The notes beneath the pieces were generated by a model that ran no database searches, was not told the DNA's origin, and was given only the letters and a program-made list of their open reading frames with translations. Positions 42,208 to 51,392 of a stretch of DNA of 64,000 bases are shown piece after piece. The stretch comes from IGN2 sp964639955 (GTDB lineage Bacteria > Bacteroidota > Ignavibacteria > Ignavibacteriales > Ignavibacteriaceae). The position numbers and the translations under genes are program-made. The stretch covers positions 24,427 to 88,426 of the forward strand of contig CAZXGJ010000005.1 of NCBI GenBank assembly GCA_964639955.1, given 5' to 3'. Position 1 is the first letter of the stretch. Each line of letters begins with the position of its first letter.

Positions 42208-43776
42208 TTAGTTAACAGGATATTTGCCCGATGTAAGCTGCTTTAATTTTGCAACGGCATTTACTGTTCGAACGAGCGATTCAGAATACCTGCGTTGAGC
42301 TTTTGCAAAATCTTCTCCCAGCCGTACAAGTTCAAATGCAGTAATACGTCCATTCTGAAATTCGATTCTTCCTATACGGACTTGCTCCTGAGCGGCTTCA
42401 ACTCCATCCTCTGCAGCCCTGAGACGATTATTCCCGTGGACGAGCTCACGATGCGCCTGCCGTACAGATTTTTCAATCTCACGCCTGAGTTCAATATACT
42501 TTTGACCGGCAAAATAGGATAATGCTTCCAACCGTTCTTTTTCTCCTATATCGCTCCTGAATCCAATCGGTACATTCAGCTCGACGCCTATACTCCATCC
42601 GGGATATTCTCTTTTTATTACCTGGTTCAACATATCTCCAAAGCTTCCGCTCGTAGTAGTTTGAAGCGTGTCGCTTCCAAAAATTACTGACTGCGGATCG
42701 CCGCCGATTCCTGCACTTGAAAATGACCCAACAAGATCTAAGCTTGGTAAAACCTGCCATACAGCCGCATCTACCAATGTGTTAGCCGCATCAATTTCAT
42801 CCATCACAGCTTTCAACTGAAGGTTGCTTTCAATTGCATAATCAATCATAACTTCTACCGGTTCGATTGGAAATTCTGATGGCGGAGTATCTGTTGTTTT
42901 AAATCTTGATGCACCTGGTTCGGGCCTTGTACCGGTTAAAACCGCTATTAAATCAGATTGCCTATCGAGCGCCTCCTCCTGATCAATTAAAAGAATTTCC
43001 TGTTCGGCAAGAAATGTTTTAGCGTTTGCAACCTGCTCTGGTCCAACTAATCCTGCTTCATAACGAAGTTCTGTCTCATTTAAAAATTCTTTTGCACGAT
43101 CTCTTACGAGCTTTTGAACACCATAATCTCTTTCGGTCGTATAAAGGTTCCAGTAAGCAATTTCTACTTCGGTGGAAACTTTTATAATTTCCTGATCATA
43201 TAATGCTTTTGCTGCCTCATATTCGATTTCAGCAAAACTAAGGTCCCTTCGGCCTGTTGAAGTAAATCCTTCCAACAATGGTTGTCTGAAGCTCAAGCTT
43301 CCAAATGCGTTGTACTCAGGATTTAGAAAAGCAAATTGAGAGTTTGTATTTATGCTGTATGTATTCAATGCAAGTTCAAGTTGTGTTCCTGTTGGTAGTT
43401 TAAGTGTGAGACCTGTTTGAGATGTAGTTTCTTTGGTTTTTAGTACATCAGCACCTGCAAAAAAAGAAGATGTTGGAATGTCAAGATCATTATACTGGAG
43501 ATTGAAATAAAGCTCCGGGTCAAAATACCCTCTTTGTTTTGTTAAATTTCCGGCAGCAGCCAGATAAAGCGCTTCAACTCTCCCTACCGATGTGGAATTC
43601 TTCTTTGCAAGGTCTATTACTTCTGTAAGTGAAATTAATCTGCCTTTTAAATTATCCAGGAAAACCTGCAATGCACTATCGGGATTTACGGTTTGACCCT
43701 CACTCAAACCGGTAAACACTACCATACATCCAATCATTAAACTAATCCGGAAGTAATACCTTTTTATATACGACAT
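42208..43776 (-). CDS. TolC-family outer-membrane efflux protein
   Basis: Outer-membrane channel of 522 residues, the first gene of the efflux operon. It has a signal peptide (ISLMIGCMVVFTGLSEGQ), two homologous halves of long helices (for example EIEYEAAKALYDQEIIKVSTEVEIAYWNLYTTERDYGVQKLVRDRAKEFLNETELRYEAGLVGPEQVANAKTFL), and the repeated TolC-type turn after RRYSES. A TAGGAGAA ribosome binding site precedes the ATG. The 250-base region upstream (43777-44026) is AT-rich and holds no gene; the operon promoter should be there. Confidence 0.93.
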   Translation of the reverse strand: MSYIKRYYFRISLMIGCMVVFTGLSEGQTVNPDSALQVFLDNLKGRLISLTEVIDLAKKNSTSVGRVEALYLAAAGNLTKQRGYFDPELYFNLQYNDLDIPTSSFFAGADVLKTKETTSQTGLTLKLPTGTQLELALNTYSINTNSQFAFLNPEYNAFGSLSFRQPLLEGFTSTGRRDLSFAEIEYEAAKALYDQEIIKVSTEVEIAYWNLYTTERDYGVQKLVRDRAKEFLNETELRYEAGLVGPEQVANAKTFLAEQEILLIDQEEALDRQSDLIAVLTGTRPEPGASRFKTTDTPPSEFPIEPVEVMIDYAIESNLQLKAVMDEIDAANTLVDAAVWQVLPSLDLVGSFSSAGIGGDPQSVIFGSDTLQTTTSGSFGDMLNQVIKREYPGWSIGVELNVPIGFRSDIGEKERLEALSYFAGQKYIELRREIEKSVRQAHRELVHGNNRLRAAEDGVEAAQEQVRIGRIEFQNGRITAFELVRLGEDFAKAQRRYSESLVRTVNAVAKLKQLTSGKYPVN

Positions 43777-44026
43777 ATTTTTTCTCCTAAAAAACTAAAG
43801 CTCGGTTTTGAAAATTTTTATGTTAAGCAGGAACCAACCGGAATTTTTTATCAAACCAAATTTTTAAATTTGATTTTATTAATACTTATGAAATTCCAGT
43901 GGCATAATTTGGTCCCGGATTTAGAGGGAAAGATCTGAAAAATTTCAGCTTAAAAATAAATTACTATCATCTTTGTTGTTGTGTTTTGTATTACAACAGG
44001 TATTATGTAATTATTAAAAAAACAGA

Positions 44027-45469
44027 TTATATCTGCACTTTTTTCCAGTTTCCCTTTTTGAACAGCCATAATGTGAAAAGACCAACAGAAGTTTCTGCGA
44101 TAAAGATTGCCCAAAAAACTCCGGAATAATTCATACCCAGAGTAACAGCCATAAAATATGAAAGCGGTATTTCGATCAACCAGAAAAATACCAGGTTAAT
44201 TTTCGATGGTGTTATCGTATCACCGGCACCGTTAAATGCCTGTACAGCAACCATCCACCAACCGTAAACAAAATACGAATAAGAAACTATCTTCAGCCAA
44301 ATACCTCCTATCGAGATAACATTTGGCTCATCGGTAAAAATTCCAACCAGCGTTTCGCTGAATAAAAAATATACTACGGCAACACCGATAAGAAAAAGCA
44401 TATTCCAAAATCCGGTTACCCAGACCGAGCGTTCGGCACGTTTGGGTTTTTTTGCACCAAGATTTTGCCCAACAAGTGTTGCAACTGCATTTGACATTCC
44501 CCACGCAGGCATCATCGTGAACATCATAATCCGTAAAGCTATGGTTGTGCCGGCAACCACCTGACTTCCAAATTCAGCAAGTATTCGCATAATAAAAATC
44601 CAGGAGGTCATTGCAATAATCATCTGTCCAATTCCGCCTAATGAAGTTTTTAATATCCTGGAAATAATCTCCCGGTTCAGATGAATATAAGAAGCAAGAA
44701 TGCGGATGTGCTTTCCGCCTTTAAAAAGAAGAAACAATTGTGTAAGCACGCCAATTCCTCTTCCGATATTTGTTGCAATGGCGGCACCTTCAATTCCAAG
44801 TTTAGGAAAAGGTCCCCATCCAAAAATCAGCAGCGGATCGAGAATAATGTTAAAGCCATTGGCAATCCAGAGAACACGCATTGCTATTGCAGGATCGCCA
44901 GCACCACGAAAAATTGCATTAATGGTGAATAGCAGCATAATCACAACATTACCGCCCAGCATCCATTGAGTATAACGATAACCGTATTCCAATACCCATG
45001 CATCCGCACCCATTAAAGAAAGTAATTGTTTCGAATAGAAAATTCCTGCGACTGCAAATGGGACAGAAATAAGTATTGCAAGAAATATTGCCTGAACAGC
45101 AGTGATGCCCGCCTTTTCTTTTTCTTTCTCGCCGATTCTTCTTGCAACAATTGCAGTAACTGCCATCGATAATCCCATTCCGATTGAATAAAGGAGAAAC
45201 AAATAGGTTTCGGTTAATCCGACGGTTGCAACGGCAGAAGGACCAAGCTTACCAACGAAAAAGATATCGACAACAGCAAATGTGGATTCCATAATTAATT
45301 CAAGAATCATCGGAACGGCAAGAAGAAAGATGGCTTTACCTATTTTAATTTCAGTGTAATCAGCTTCGCTTCCACGGATCGCATCTTTCAATTCCAGCCA
45401 GATAGAATTTTGTGCCGAATGAAATGAGTTTTTATTTTTAATTAAGTTTAATTGGCGTTCTTCGTTCAT
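44027..45469 (-). CDS. MATE-family efflux transporter
   Basis: Twelve-helix cation-coupled multidrug exporter, 480 residues. Characteristic stretches are FLLAVPMILELIMESTFAVVDIFFVGKLGPSAVATVGLTE at the N-terminus, NAIFRGAGDPAIAMRVLWIANGFNIILDPLLIFG in the first half and the matching AFNGAGDTITPSKINLVFFWLIEIPLSYF in the second. The first about 30 residues are hydrophilic and cytoplasmic. It is a single gene on the minus strand, not part of the nearby RND operon. Substrate unknown. Confidence 0.93.
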   Translation of the reverse strand: MNEERQLNLIKNKNSFHSAQNSIWLELKDAIRGSEADYTEIKIGKAIFLLAVPMILELIMESTFAVVDIFFVGKLGPSAVATVGLTETYLFLLYSIGMGLSMAVTAIVARRIGEKEKEKAGITAVQAIFLAILISVPFAVAGIFYSKQLLSLMGADAWVLEYGYRYTQWMLGGNVVIMLLFTINAIFRGAGDPAIAMRVLWIANGFNIILDPLLIFGWGPFPKLGIEGAAIATNIGRGIGVLTQLFLLFKGGKHIRILASYIHLNREIISRILKTSLGGIGQMIIAMTSWIFIMRILAEFGSQVVAGTTIALRIMMFTMMPAWGMSNAVATLVGQNLGAKKPKRAERSVWVTGFWNMLFLIGVAVVYFLFSETLVGIFTDEPNVISIGGIWLKIVSYSYFVYGWWMVAVQAFNGAGDTITPSKINLVFFWLIEIPLSYFMAVTLGMNYSGVFWAIFIAETSVGLFTLWLFKKGNWKKVQI

Positions 45470-45934
45470 ATAAAACAGGAATTGCTATATTGTTATATTT
45501 GAAAAACAAGTAGAATTAAAACTAAGCAAAAATCTCATCTTAATTATTGTTTGCTTTTCTTTAGGCGATAGCTTAGAAAGATTTGTGCTGACATTAAATT
45601 TATAGTTTCATTTATAAATAATTCATAGACTTTTCAAATACTTAACTAATCATAATTAAGAATACGTAAATATTTACTTCCAACAAACTGCCTAAGACAT
45701 CTCAATAATAGTACACGGCGAAGCATAATTCTAGTAGAAATTAATTATGCGGGTTCTTTAAGAATGAAACCTTTTCCATAAAAGTATTTAATAAAATATG
45801 ATCGGGAGGAGCGGGAGAAATTTTACTTTAAAACAATAATGAAATTGAAAAAAATTGCTCGCTCATTTTCCGGTTGTGCTGATTGACCCCGTTTTGTAAG
45901 TTTGTTAGCAAATATGAATAATGAAAGTTAACGG
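45470..45934. other. 465-base gene-free region upstream of ada and the MATE gene
   Basis: Holds the divergent promoters of the MATE gene (minus) and ada (plus). No open frame of interest is seen. The only structure is a hairpin GCATAATT...AATTATGC at 45723-45750 (8-bp stem, 12-base loop) and a purine-rich patch GGGAGGAGCGGGAG near 45802. I could not identify an Ada-type operator with confidence. Confidence 0.5.
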
Positions 45935-46999
45935 ATGAAAAACCTTTTTACTCCCGATACACCAACAATGTATAATGCTCTGCTTTCAAAGGACAGCAGC
46001 TTCGAAGGTATTTTCTTTGCCGGGATTAAGACAACCGGCATCTTTTGCCGCCCTACCTGCACAGCTAAAAAACCAAAGAAAGAAAATGTAGAATTCTTTT
46101 TTACCGTAAAAGATGCTCTGCTGCATGGCTACAGACCTTGCAAAATATGCAATCCGACAAAGCTGAACGGGGCAGTTCCTGATTGGATGAATGACCTGTT
46201 GAAAGAAATTGAGGAAGGCCTAATAGTAAAACTGAATGACACTGAACTGCGGAAAAGAAATATTGATCCCGCACGTGCAAGGAGATGGTTTAAGAAGCAT
46301 TATGGAATGACATTTCAATCGTACCTGAGATTATTGCGGATTAACTCTGCTTACAACAGGATAAAAAACGGTGAAAAAGTGATTGATACAGCTTATGATT
46401 CGGGTTATGAATCTTTGAGTGCTTTTGCAGATAGTTTTAAGAAAACTATGGGACACCCGCCATCAAAAAGCAGAAATAAAAAAATTGTATCGGTAACGAG
46501 AATTTTAACACCGCTAGGTCCGATGCTGGCAGGTGCAAATGATGACGGAATTTGTCTGCTGGAATTTGTGGACCGAAGGATGATTGAAACTCAAATCAAC
46601 CGGATGAAAAAACTTTTGAACGCAGAATTCATCCCTGGAGCAAACAAACATTTCGATGAACTTAAGAAACAATTGAAAGAATATTTTGATGGAAAAAGAA
46701 AAGAATTCGATCTACCGTTAATTTTAGATGGCACTGAGTTTCAGCAAAAAGTCTGGAAAGAACTGCAAAAAATTCCGTACGGAAAAACCCGTTCTTATGA
46801 TGAACAGGCAAAGGCATTAAAAATTCCCAAAGCCATCAGAGCAGTTGCACGTGCAAACGGAGATAACCGGATTGCGATTATCGTTCCCTGTCATCGAGTT
46901 ATCGGAAAGGATGGAAAGCTTGTTGGATACGGCGGAGGAATCTGGAGAAAGCAGTTTTTGCTGAATCTGGAAAAGAGAAACGCGGAAGTAATTAATTAA
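45935..46999 (+). CDS. ada: Ada: DNA alkylation repair methyltransferase and AraC-type regulator
   Basis: 354 residues with all three parts. The Ada zinc domain (Cys38, Cys42, Cys69, Cys72, with CRPTC and CKIC) takes methyl groups from phosphotriesters; Cys38 is the acceptor. An AraC-type helix-turn-helix follows (about 90-180, YGMTFQSYLRLLRINSAYNRIKNG ... IDTAYDSGYESLSAFADSFKKTMG). The C-terminal O6-methylguanine transferase has the active Cys319 in IVPCHRVIG and the GYGGGIWRKQFLLNLE tail. Its stop overlaps the convergent fmt gene by 8 bases. It normally activates itself after methylation. Confidence 0.95.
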   Translation: MKNLFTPDTPTMYNALLSKDSSFEGIFFAGIKTTGIFCRPTCTAKKPKKENVEFFFTVKDALLHGYRPCKICNPTKLNGAVPDWMNDLLKEIEEGLIVKLNDTELRKRNIDPARARRWFKKHYGMTFQSYLRLLRINSAYNRIKNGEKVIDTAYDSGYESLSAFADSFKKTMGHPPSKSRNKKIVSVTRILTPLGPMLAGANDDGICLLEFVDRRMIETQINRMKKLLNAEFIPGANKHFDELKKQLKEYFDGKRKEFDLPLILDGTEFQQKVWKELQKIPYGKTRSYDEQAKALKIPKAIRAVARANGDNRIAIIVPCHRVIGKDGKLVGYGGGIWRKQFLLNLEKRNAEVIN

Positions 47000-47897
47000 A
47001 CCTAAACCCTCTTAAAAACTCTTCAGCGCTCATTCGCTTTCTTCCTTCAAGCTGAAGTTCAAGAATTCGCAAGGCATTTTTTCTACAACCAATAATTAAT
47101 TCTTTTTTTGTCTGTTCAATCTGGAATGGTTTCAGATCAATGTTTTCCATGATTTCAGTTTTGTAAATCTTAATCACTTTTTCATTGTAATTAAAGTATG
47201 CTGCCGGATGAGGTGATAATCCTCTTACAAGATTATGGATTTCTCCGGCTGATTTATTCCAATCTATCCTGCAAATCTCTTTGGTGATCTTTGGTGCAGG
47301 CGAAGCAAGGGAATCATCCTGTTGTTTTAACCGGTACTCACCGCTTTCAATTAGTTCAACTGTTTTCAAAACCAATTCAGCACCTTGCAAACTCATCCGG
47401 TCGTGAAGCGATTCAAAATTATCATCAGGACTTATCTCAACTTTCTCCTGAAGATAGATGTTGCCGGTATCTACTTTTTCTGCAAGCCTGAATGTTGTTA
47501 GTCCTGTTTCTGTTTCGCCATTTATTAATGCCCATTGAATTGGTGCAGCACCGCGATATTTCGGGAGCAAAGACGCATGCAAATTAAACGAACCGTATCT
47601 TGGAATTTCAAAAATTTCTTTGGGAAGAATTCTGAATGCAACAACAACAAATAAATCCGGTTGCAATGCTTTCATTTGTTCTACAAATTCCTGATTACCT
47701 TTTAACTTTTCCGGCTGATAAACTGGAATGTTTTTATCTACTGCAAATTGTTTAACAGGAGTGAAACTAATTTTCTGCCCTCTACCCCGCTCTTTATCCG
47801 GTTGAGTAACAACGGCAAGAATCTTATGATTGCTATTAAGCAGGATTTTCAATGATGGAATTGAAAAATCGGGTGAGCCCATGAAGACTATCTTCAT
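46992..47897 (-). CDS. fmt: Methionyl-tRNA formyltransferase
   Basis: Adds a formyl group to the initiator tRNA. The 301 residues show the formyl-THF site FNLHASLLPKYRGAAPIQWALINGE with the catalytic Asn/His pair, then TGLTTFRLAEKVDTGNIYLQEKV with the catalytic Asp, and the C-terminal barrel domain (SPAPKITKEICRIDWNKSAGEIHNLVRGLSPHPAAYF) typical of fmt. It starts 7 bases after def, forming the common def-fmt operon. Confidence 0.97.
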   Translation of the reverse strand: MKIVFMGSPDFSIPSLKILLNSNHKILAVVTQPDKERGRGQKISFTPVKQFAVDKNIPVYQPEKLKGNQEFVEQMKALQPDLFVVVAFRILPKEIFEIPRYGSFNLHASLLPKYRGAAPIQWALINGETETGLTTFRLAEKVDTGNIYLQEKVEISPDDNFESLHDRMSLQGAELVLKTVELIESGEYRLKQQDDSLASPAPKITKEICRIDWNKSAGEIHNLVRGLSPHPAAYFNYNEKVIKIYKTEIMENIDLKPFQIEQTKKELIIGCRKNALRILELQLEGRKRMSAEEFLRGFRFN

Positions 47898-47904
47898 CGG
47901 AGAC

Positions 47905-48471
47905 CTATTTTATTAAATAATAATCTGCAGAAGAGCTTACGGGGTAATCGATTTCGAGCTTGCGTTTCTTAATTTTTTCCAGATGCTTTTTGTATTGCTT
48001 CTTCAAATCAGCATTTAAATAATCGATGAACAATATACCCTGAAGATGATCATACTCGTGCTGAATTACCCTGGCAAAAAGTTCGGTAGCTTCCGTTGTA
48101 TGCTCTTTCATATTTACATCAAAATAAGAAACGAATACGCTCTTTGGTCTTATTACTTCAGCCCGCAATTCCGGAATGCTCAGACACCCTTCCTCAACAG
48201 AGCTTGTTTCCTCTGACTTTGAGACTATTTTAGGATTTATCATTACAATCGGTTTGTATTTCTCATATCCTTCCACTGGTGAGATATCAAGAACAAAAAT
48301 CTGCTTATTCACACCAACCTGGTTGGCTGCAAGACCGATTCCATTGGCATTACGCATCGTATCAAACATCTTAGAAATAAGCCCGATAACAGACTCATCA
48401 ATATCAGTAACCTTCGCCACTTTCTTTCTTAATATTTTATCACCGCAAAGAGTGATTGGCAAAATTGACAT
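47905..48471 (-). CDS. def: Peptide deformylase
   Basis: Iron/zinc hydrolase that removes formyl groups from new proteins. All three motifs are present: GIGLAANQVG, EEGCLSIP with the metal-binding Cys, and QHEYDHLQG with the HEXXH-like metal ligands and catalytic Glu. The 188 residues are typical of the type 1 class; the basic tail (KKHLEKIKKRKLE) is common in Bacteroidota. First gene of def-fmt. Confidence 0.97.
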   Translation of the reverse strand: MSILPITLCGDKILRKKVAKVTDIDESVIGLISKMFDTMRNANGIGLAANQVGVNKQIFVLDISPVEGYEKYKPIVMINPKIVSKSEETSSVEEGCLSIPELRAEVIRPKSVFVSYFDVNMKEHTTEATELFARVIQHEYDHLQGILFIDYLNADLKKQYKKHLEKIKKRKLEIDYPVSSSADYYLIK

Positions 48472-48596
48472 TTCTTTCCTTTTTATAAAAATTCTCTGGT
48501 AAAAATAACTAATAAGAAATTGAAAGGGAATATCGAAGAAATGTTAAAGTAGAAGAAGAAATATTTGCTTGCTCTACAAATAATGATTTAAAAAAA

Positions 48597-48641
48597 TTAT
48601 TCAAGCAGTTTGCCATCTTTCATTAGCAACTTTTCATTTCA
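48597..48641 (-). pseudogene. Relic of the aminopeptidase gene 3' end
   Basis: On the minus strand this reads EKLLMKDGKLLE then TAA, while the intact aminopeptidase ends GKLLMKDGKLLV and TAA 111 bases upstream. Around 40 bases match with a few silent changes. It lies downstream of the intact gene in the same orientation; a REP-like hairpin (48678-48697) sits between the two copies. Confidence 0.85.
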
Positions 48642-48677
48642 CCGGGACAGGAATCCATTTTGATATTAAGGAATTAG

Positions 48678-48697
48678 ATTCCCGCCTGCGCGGGAAT
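48678..48697. repeat. REP-like hairpin
   Basis: ATTCCCGC-CTGC-GCGGGAAT is a perfect 8-bp stem with a 4-base loop, followed by GACA, the layout of many bacterial REP elements. It is placed between the old and the new 3' ends of the aminopeptidase gene. Confidence 0.85.
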
Positions 48698-48708
48698 GAC
48701 ATTTGAAA

Positions 48709-49734
48709 TTAAACAAGCAGTTTACCATCTTTCATCAGCAACTTTCCATCCATCCACACAGTTGGTTTTTTGACAACTCCATCAAGATGAATCGGAACAT
48801 TAACATCACCACCCATTGAAACGTTATTACCAAGTGCGATATGAATTGTACCCATAACTTTTTCATCTTCAAGTAAAACGCCGCTCAGTTTAGCAGAATC
48901 ATTTGTTCCGATACCAAATTCTGCAATGTTTCGTGCATCTTTTCCAACTTTATCAAGCATGTCTTTTAATTTTATGGCGAGAGTTCCGCCTGATATTTTT
49001 GTTGCATAACCATTTTCAACTTCAATTTTAATGTTTGCGTTTTTAATTAAGCCAAGCCCTGCCATCGAACCATCAACAACAAAGACTCCGTTTGAAGTTC
49101 CTTCAACTGGTGCAAGAAATGCTTCGCCGGTTGGAAGATTTCCGCTTTCACCTTTTGCGTGAAATAATCCTTTGCTTGCGTAAGCTTTTCTGCCGGCGAT
49201 AGAAAAAGAAATATCAGTTCCCGCTGGCGCAGTAACGTGAATTTCCTTTCCGGTTTCCAATATTTCTTTCAGTTTAACTGTTCTCTTTGAAATGGATTTA
49301 TAATCTGCATTCATTCCTCTAATCATTACTTCTTTTGTGATACCGGGAAATGTTGCAATGCGAACACCCTTTGCCGAACCATTTCTTCTTGCATCAGTAT
49401 GTGTTAATGATTTTGCTGTGGGACAAAATACTACATCAAACTTCTGCATCAACTCTGCAACTTCAGGAGAAGGTTCTTCTCCGTTTATCTTTCCGGATTT
49501 CATTTCAACGAGTAAAGCAAAGTAACCCAACCTGATTGCATTTTCATAAAGTGATAAACCAATTTCCCTTTTCAATTCATCTGTGATAACGAGAATTTTT
49601 TCATTCTTTCTGGCACCCATACAATCGCGGATTGCAATCCGGGATGCAGTATCAAGCTTTGTCAGTTTCGGCAACTTCTTAATATGGAATTTACTTTTAC
49701 TATTTGCCGAGCCTTGATAAATTAATTTTTTCAT
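48709..49734 (-). CDS. M29-like aminopeptidase
   Basis: 341 residues resembling the thermophilic aminopeptidase (M29) group, two-metal enzymes that remove N-terminal residues from peptides. Marks are the central IHVTAPAGTDISFSIAGRKAY, the motif GESGNLPTGEAFLAPVEGTSNG and the C-terminal GTIHIALGNNVSMGGDVNVPIHLDG with the expected metal-binding His/Asp. There is no signal peptide, so it is cytoplasmic. The start ATG is at 49732-49734. The last 13 codons exist as a second copy downstream (48597-48641). Confidence 0.85.
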   Translation of the reverse strand: MKKLIYQGSANSKSKFHIKKLPKLTKLDTASRIAIRDCMGARKNEKILVITDELKREIGLSLYENAIRLGYFALLVEMKSGKINGEEPSPEVAELMQKFDVVFCPTAKSLTHTDARRNGSAKGVRIATFPGITKEVMIRGMNADYKSISKRTVKLKEILETGKEIHVTAPAGTDISFSIAGRKAYASKGLFHAKGESGNLPTGEAFLAPVEGTSNGVFVVDGSMAGLGLIKNANIKIEVENGYATKISGGTLAIKLKDMLDKVGKDARNIAEFGIGTNDSAKLSGVLLEDEKVMGTIHIALGNNVSMGGDVNVPIHLDGVVKKPTVWMDGKLLMKDGKLLV

Positions 49735-49752
49735 TGGTGCCTGAAAATTTTT

Positions 49753-50526
49753 TTATAAAAGAGGAAATCCAAAATTAAGTTGTAACACAGCTGTAAAGCC
49801 TCCGGTCTCAATAAACATTGCCTCATCAGCCGTGATTGAAGAATTAATTTCAGCCGGGGGATTCAGAAATGGTGTGCCCGTATCATCATACAAATTATCA
49901 ACTGACAAATGCGTGTATGCGGCTAAACCTTCAATGCTTACATAATCTTTAATAATTGAGAATATTATCCCCGCACCTATTGAATAACCAATAATACCGG
50001 TATCACTTTCATACTTATTTACGGTAGTGCTGCCGGGTAAATCAGTTGTTTGTGTAAGGGTAATGTTATTAAAGTTTAATGAGCCGTCAAGAATTTTTAA
50101 GCCAACAATGTTTGTGAATTGCCAGCCGACATCAAACCCGAATGAAAAGCTTCTTAAATCCATATCCAAAGCATAATTATCTGTTGCACCTGTAATGCCA
50201 ACACCACCTTTGTTGGTTTTATCGAGTGACTGGTAAAATCCTTTGGCGGTAACGATTATACCATTTGGAAAAGTAGCCCGGAAAAAATTTAATCCGACCC
50301 TGTAGCCGGTAGCAAAAGAAAATTCTTCGATTGGAGAATTAACAAATTCAGCAAGGTTAAATTGTTCTATGTAATCGTTAAATCCTTCCGGATTATATTG
50401 CTGGTAAGTAAAACCGCCGTAACCGCCGACAAAACCGAGGCATCCGAATCCGAATGTTTGTGCATTCAAACCTGGTGAAGTAAATACATAAACACTTGCG
50501 CAAAAAACTATAATACTTTTATTCAT
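49753..50526 (-). CDS. Envelope beta-barrel-like protein, paralogue A
   Basis: Exported protein of 257 residues (signal IIVFCASVYVFTSPGLNAQ). The body has alternating strands (VGGYGGFTYQQYNPEGFNDYIEQFN, FSFGFDVGWQFTNIVGLKIL, VSIEGLAAYTHLSVDNLY) and ends in a hydrophobic strand (GGFTAVLQLNFGFPLL). It is clearly related to the next gene upstream (GGYGxQQYxxxGxNDYxxxxxL pattern at the start, GGFFA/GGFTA pattern at the end). Family and function not recognised; it may be an outer-membrane protein. Confidence 0.6.
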   Translation of the reverse strand: MNKSIIVFCASVYVFTSPGLNAQTFGFGCLGFVGGYGGFTYQQYNPEGFNDYIEQFNLAEFVNSPIEEFSFATGYRVGLNFFRATFPNGIIVTAKGFYQSLDKTNKGGVGITGATDNYALDMDLRSFSFGFDVGWQFTNIVGLKILDGSLNFNNITLTQTTDLPGSTTVNKYESDTGIIGYSIGAGIIFSIIKDYVSIEGLAAYTHLSVDNLYDDTGTPFLNPPAEINSSITADEAMFIETGGFTAVLQLNFGFPLL

Positions 50527-50566
50527 AGAATTAATTGTAACTAAGAAGTAACTACTTCAATTACAT

Positions 50567-51319
50567 TTAATTAAATGGTATTCCAACTGTTAAAACAGCG
50601 TTGGCAAAAAATCCGCCTCCATCAATAAAATCTTCGGTTAAAATTAATTCGCTTCCTCCATCCTTAAGGCTCATACTTTCAATAGTAAAAAACGAATACC
50701 CGCCAATCAATTCTATAGAGATATACGGTGGAGCCGGGTAAAAAACAATTCCCGTATCAAAAGCAAAACCAATATTCGTCCCGGACGATTCATATTCAGC
50801 CCGAATTGTTTCGACTGAGGTTCGTATTTCATTTTTAAGCGTTGAGCTTGGAAATGACATGTATACATCTGCTATTCTGTAATCAAAATTCTTGCTCAGA
50901 ATATAAGACAAGCTCATACCGAGATTCCAGTTATTAATTTTAACCTCTAGCTCCTGGGTTGCTTCATTACCGTTGTAAAATCCGGTGGCTTCTTTTGTTT
51001 CAGTTAATGACTGGAAGTAGAATTTGAGCCCTATCAGAAGATCTTCATGTCTTAACTGGATTAAATTGGCGCCAACGAGCCAGCCGTGTGTAAAACCAAA
51101 ATCTTCATAGGAAACATTTTCTGATTCAAGGTTTTCGCTAACGTAATCATTCCAGCCCTTTGCACTATACTGCTGAAATCCGTAACCGCCAAAAATTCCG
51201 CTTTGCAGCAAGGACGAGAAAATCGAACCCATTCCGCAGCAGTCATCCTGTGCTGAAAGCTTTGGACTTGTAAAAATGATTGCACAAGCAATGAAGAAAA
51301 TTCTGTATAAATATTTCAT
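50567..51319 (-). CDS. Envelope beta-barrel-like protein, paralogue B
   Basis: 250-residue exported protein (signal FFIACAIIFTSPKLSAQ). After the signal comes DDCCGMGSIFSSLLQSGIFGGYGFQQYSAKGWNDYVSENLESENVSYEDFGFTHGWLVGANLI, similar to paralogue A, then beta-strand-like stretches and an end of GGGFFANAVLTVGIPFN. It is upstream of paralogue A in the same direction with a 40-base gap, so the two arose by tandem duplication and then diverged strongly. Function unknown. Confidence 0.6.
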   Translation of the reverse strand: MKYLYRIFFIACAIIFTSPKLSAQDDCCGMGSIFSSLLQSGIFGGYGFQQYSAKGWNDYVSENLESENVSYEDFGFTHGWLVGANLIQLRHEDLLIGLKFYFQSLTETKEATGFYNGNEATQELEVKINNWNLGMSLSYILSKNFDYRIADVYMSFPSSTLKNEIRTSVETIRAEYESSGTNIGFAFDTGIVFYPAPPYISIELIGGYSFFTIESMSLKDGGSELILTEDFIDGGGFFANAVLTVGIPFN

Positions 51320-51392
51320 TCTTTTTCCTTTTATAGAATGTGTTGGTTAATGACTATTAAAAATCAATGAATGATTACCTTCAAATTTAAAA

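Noticed and set aside
45723..45750. Hairpin upstream of ada as a terminator
   Set aside because: No T-run follows on either strand and no gene ends near it.
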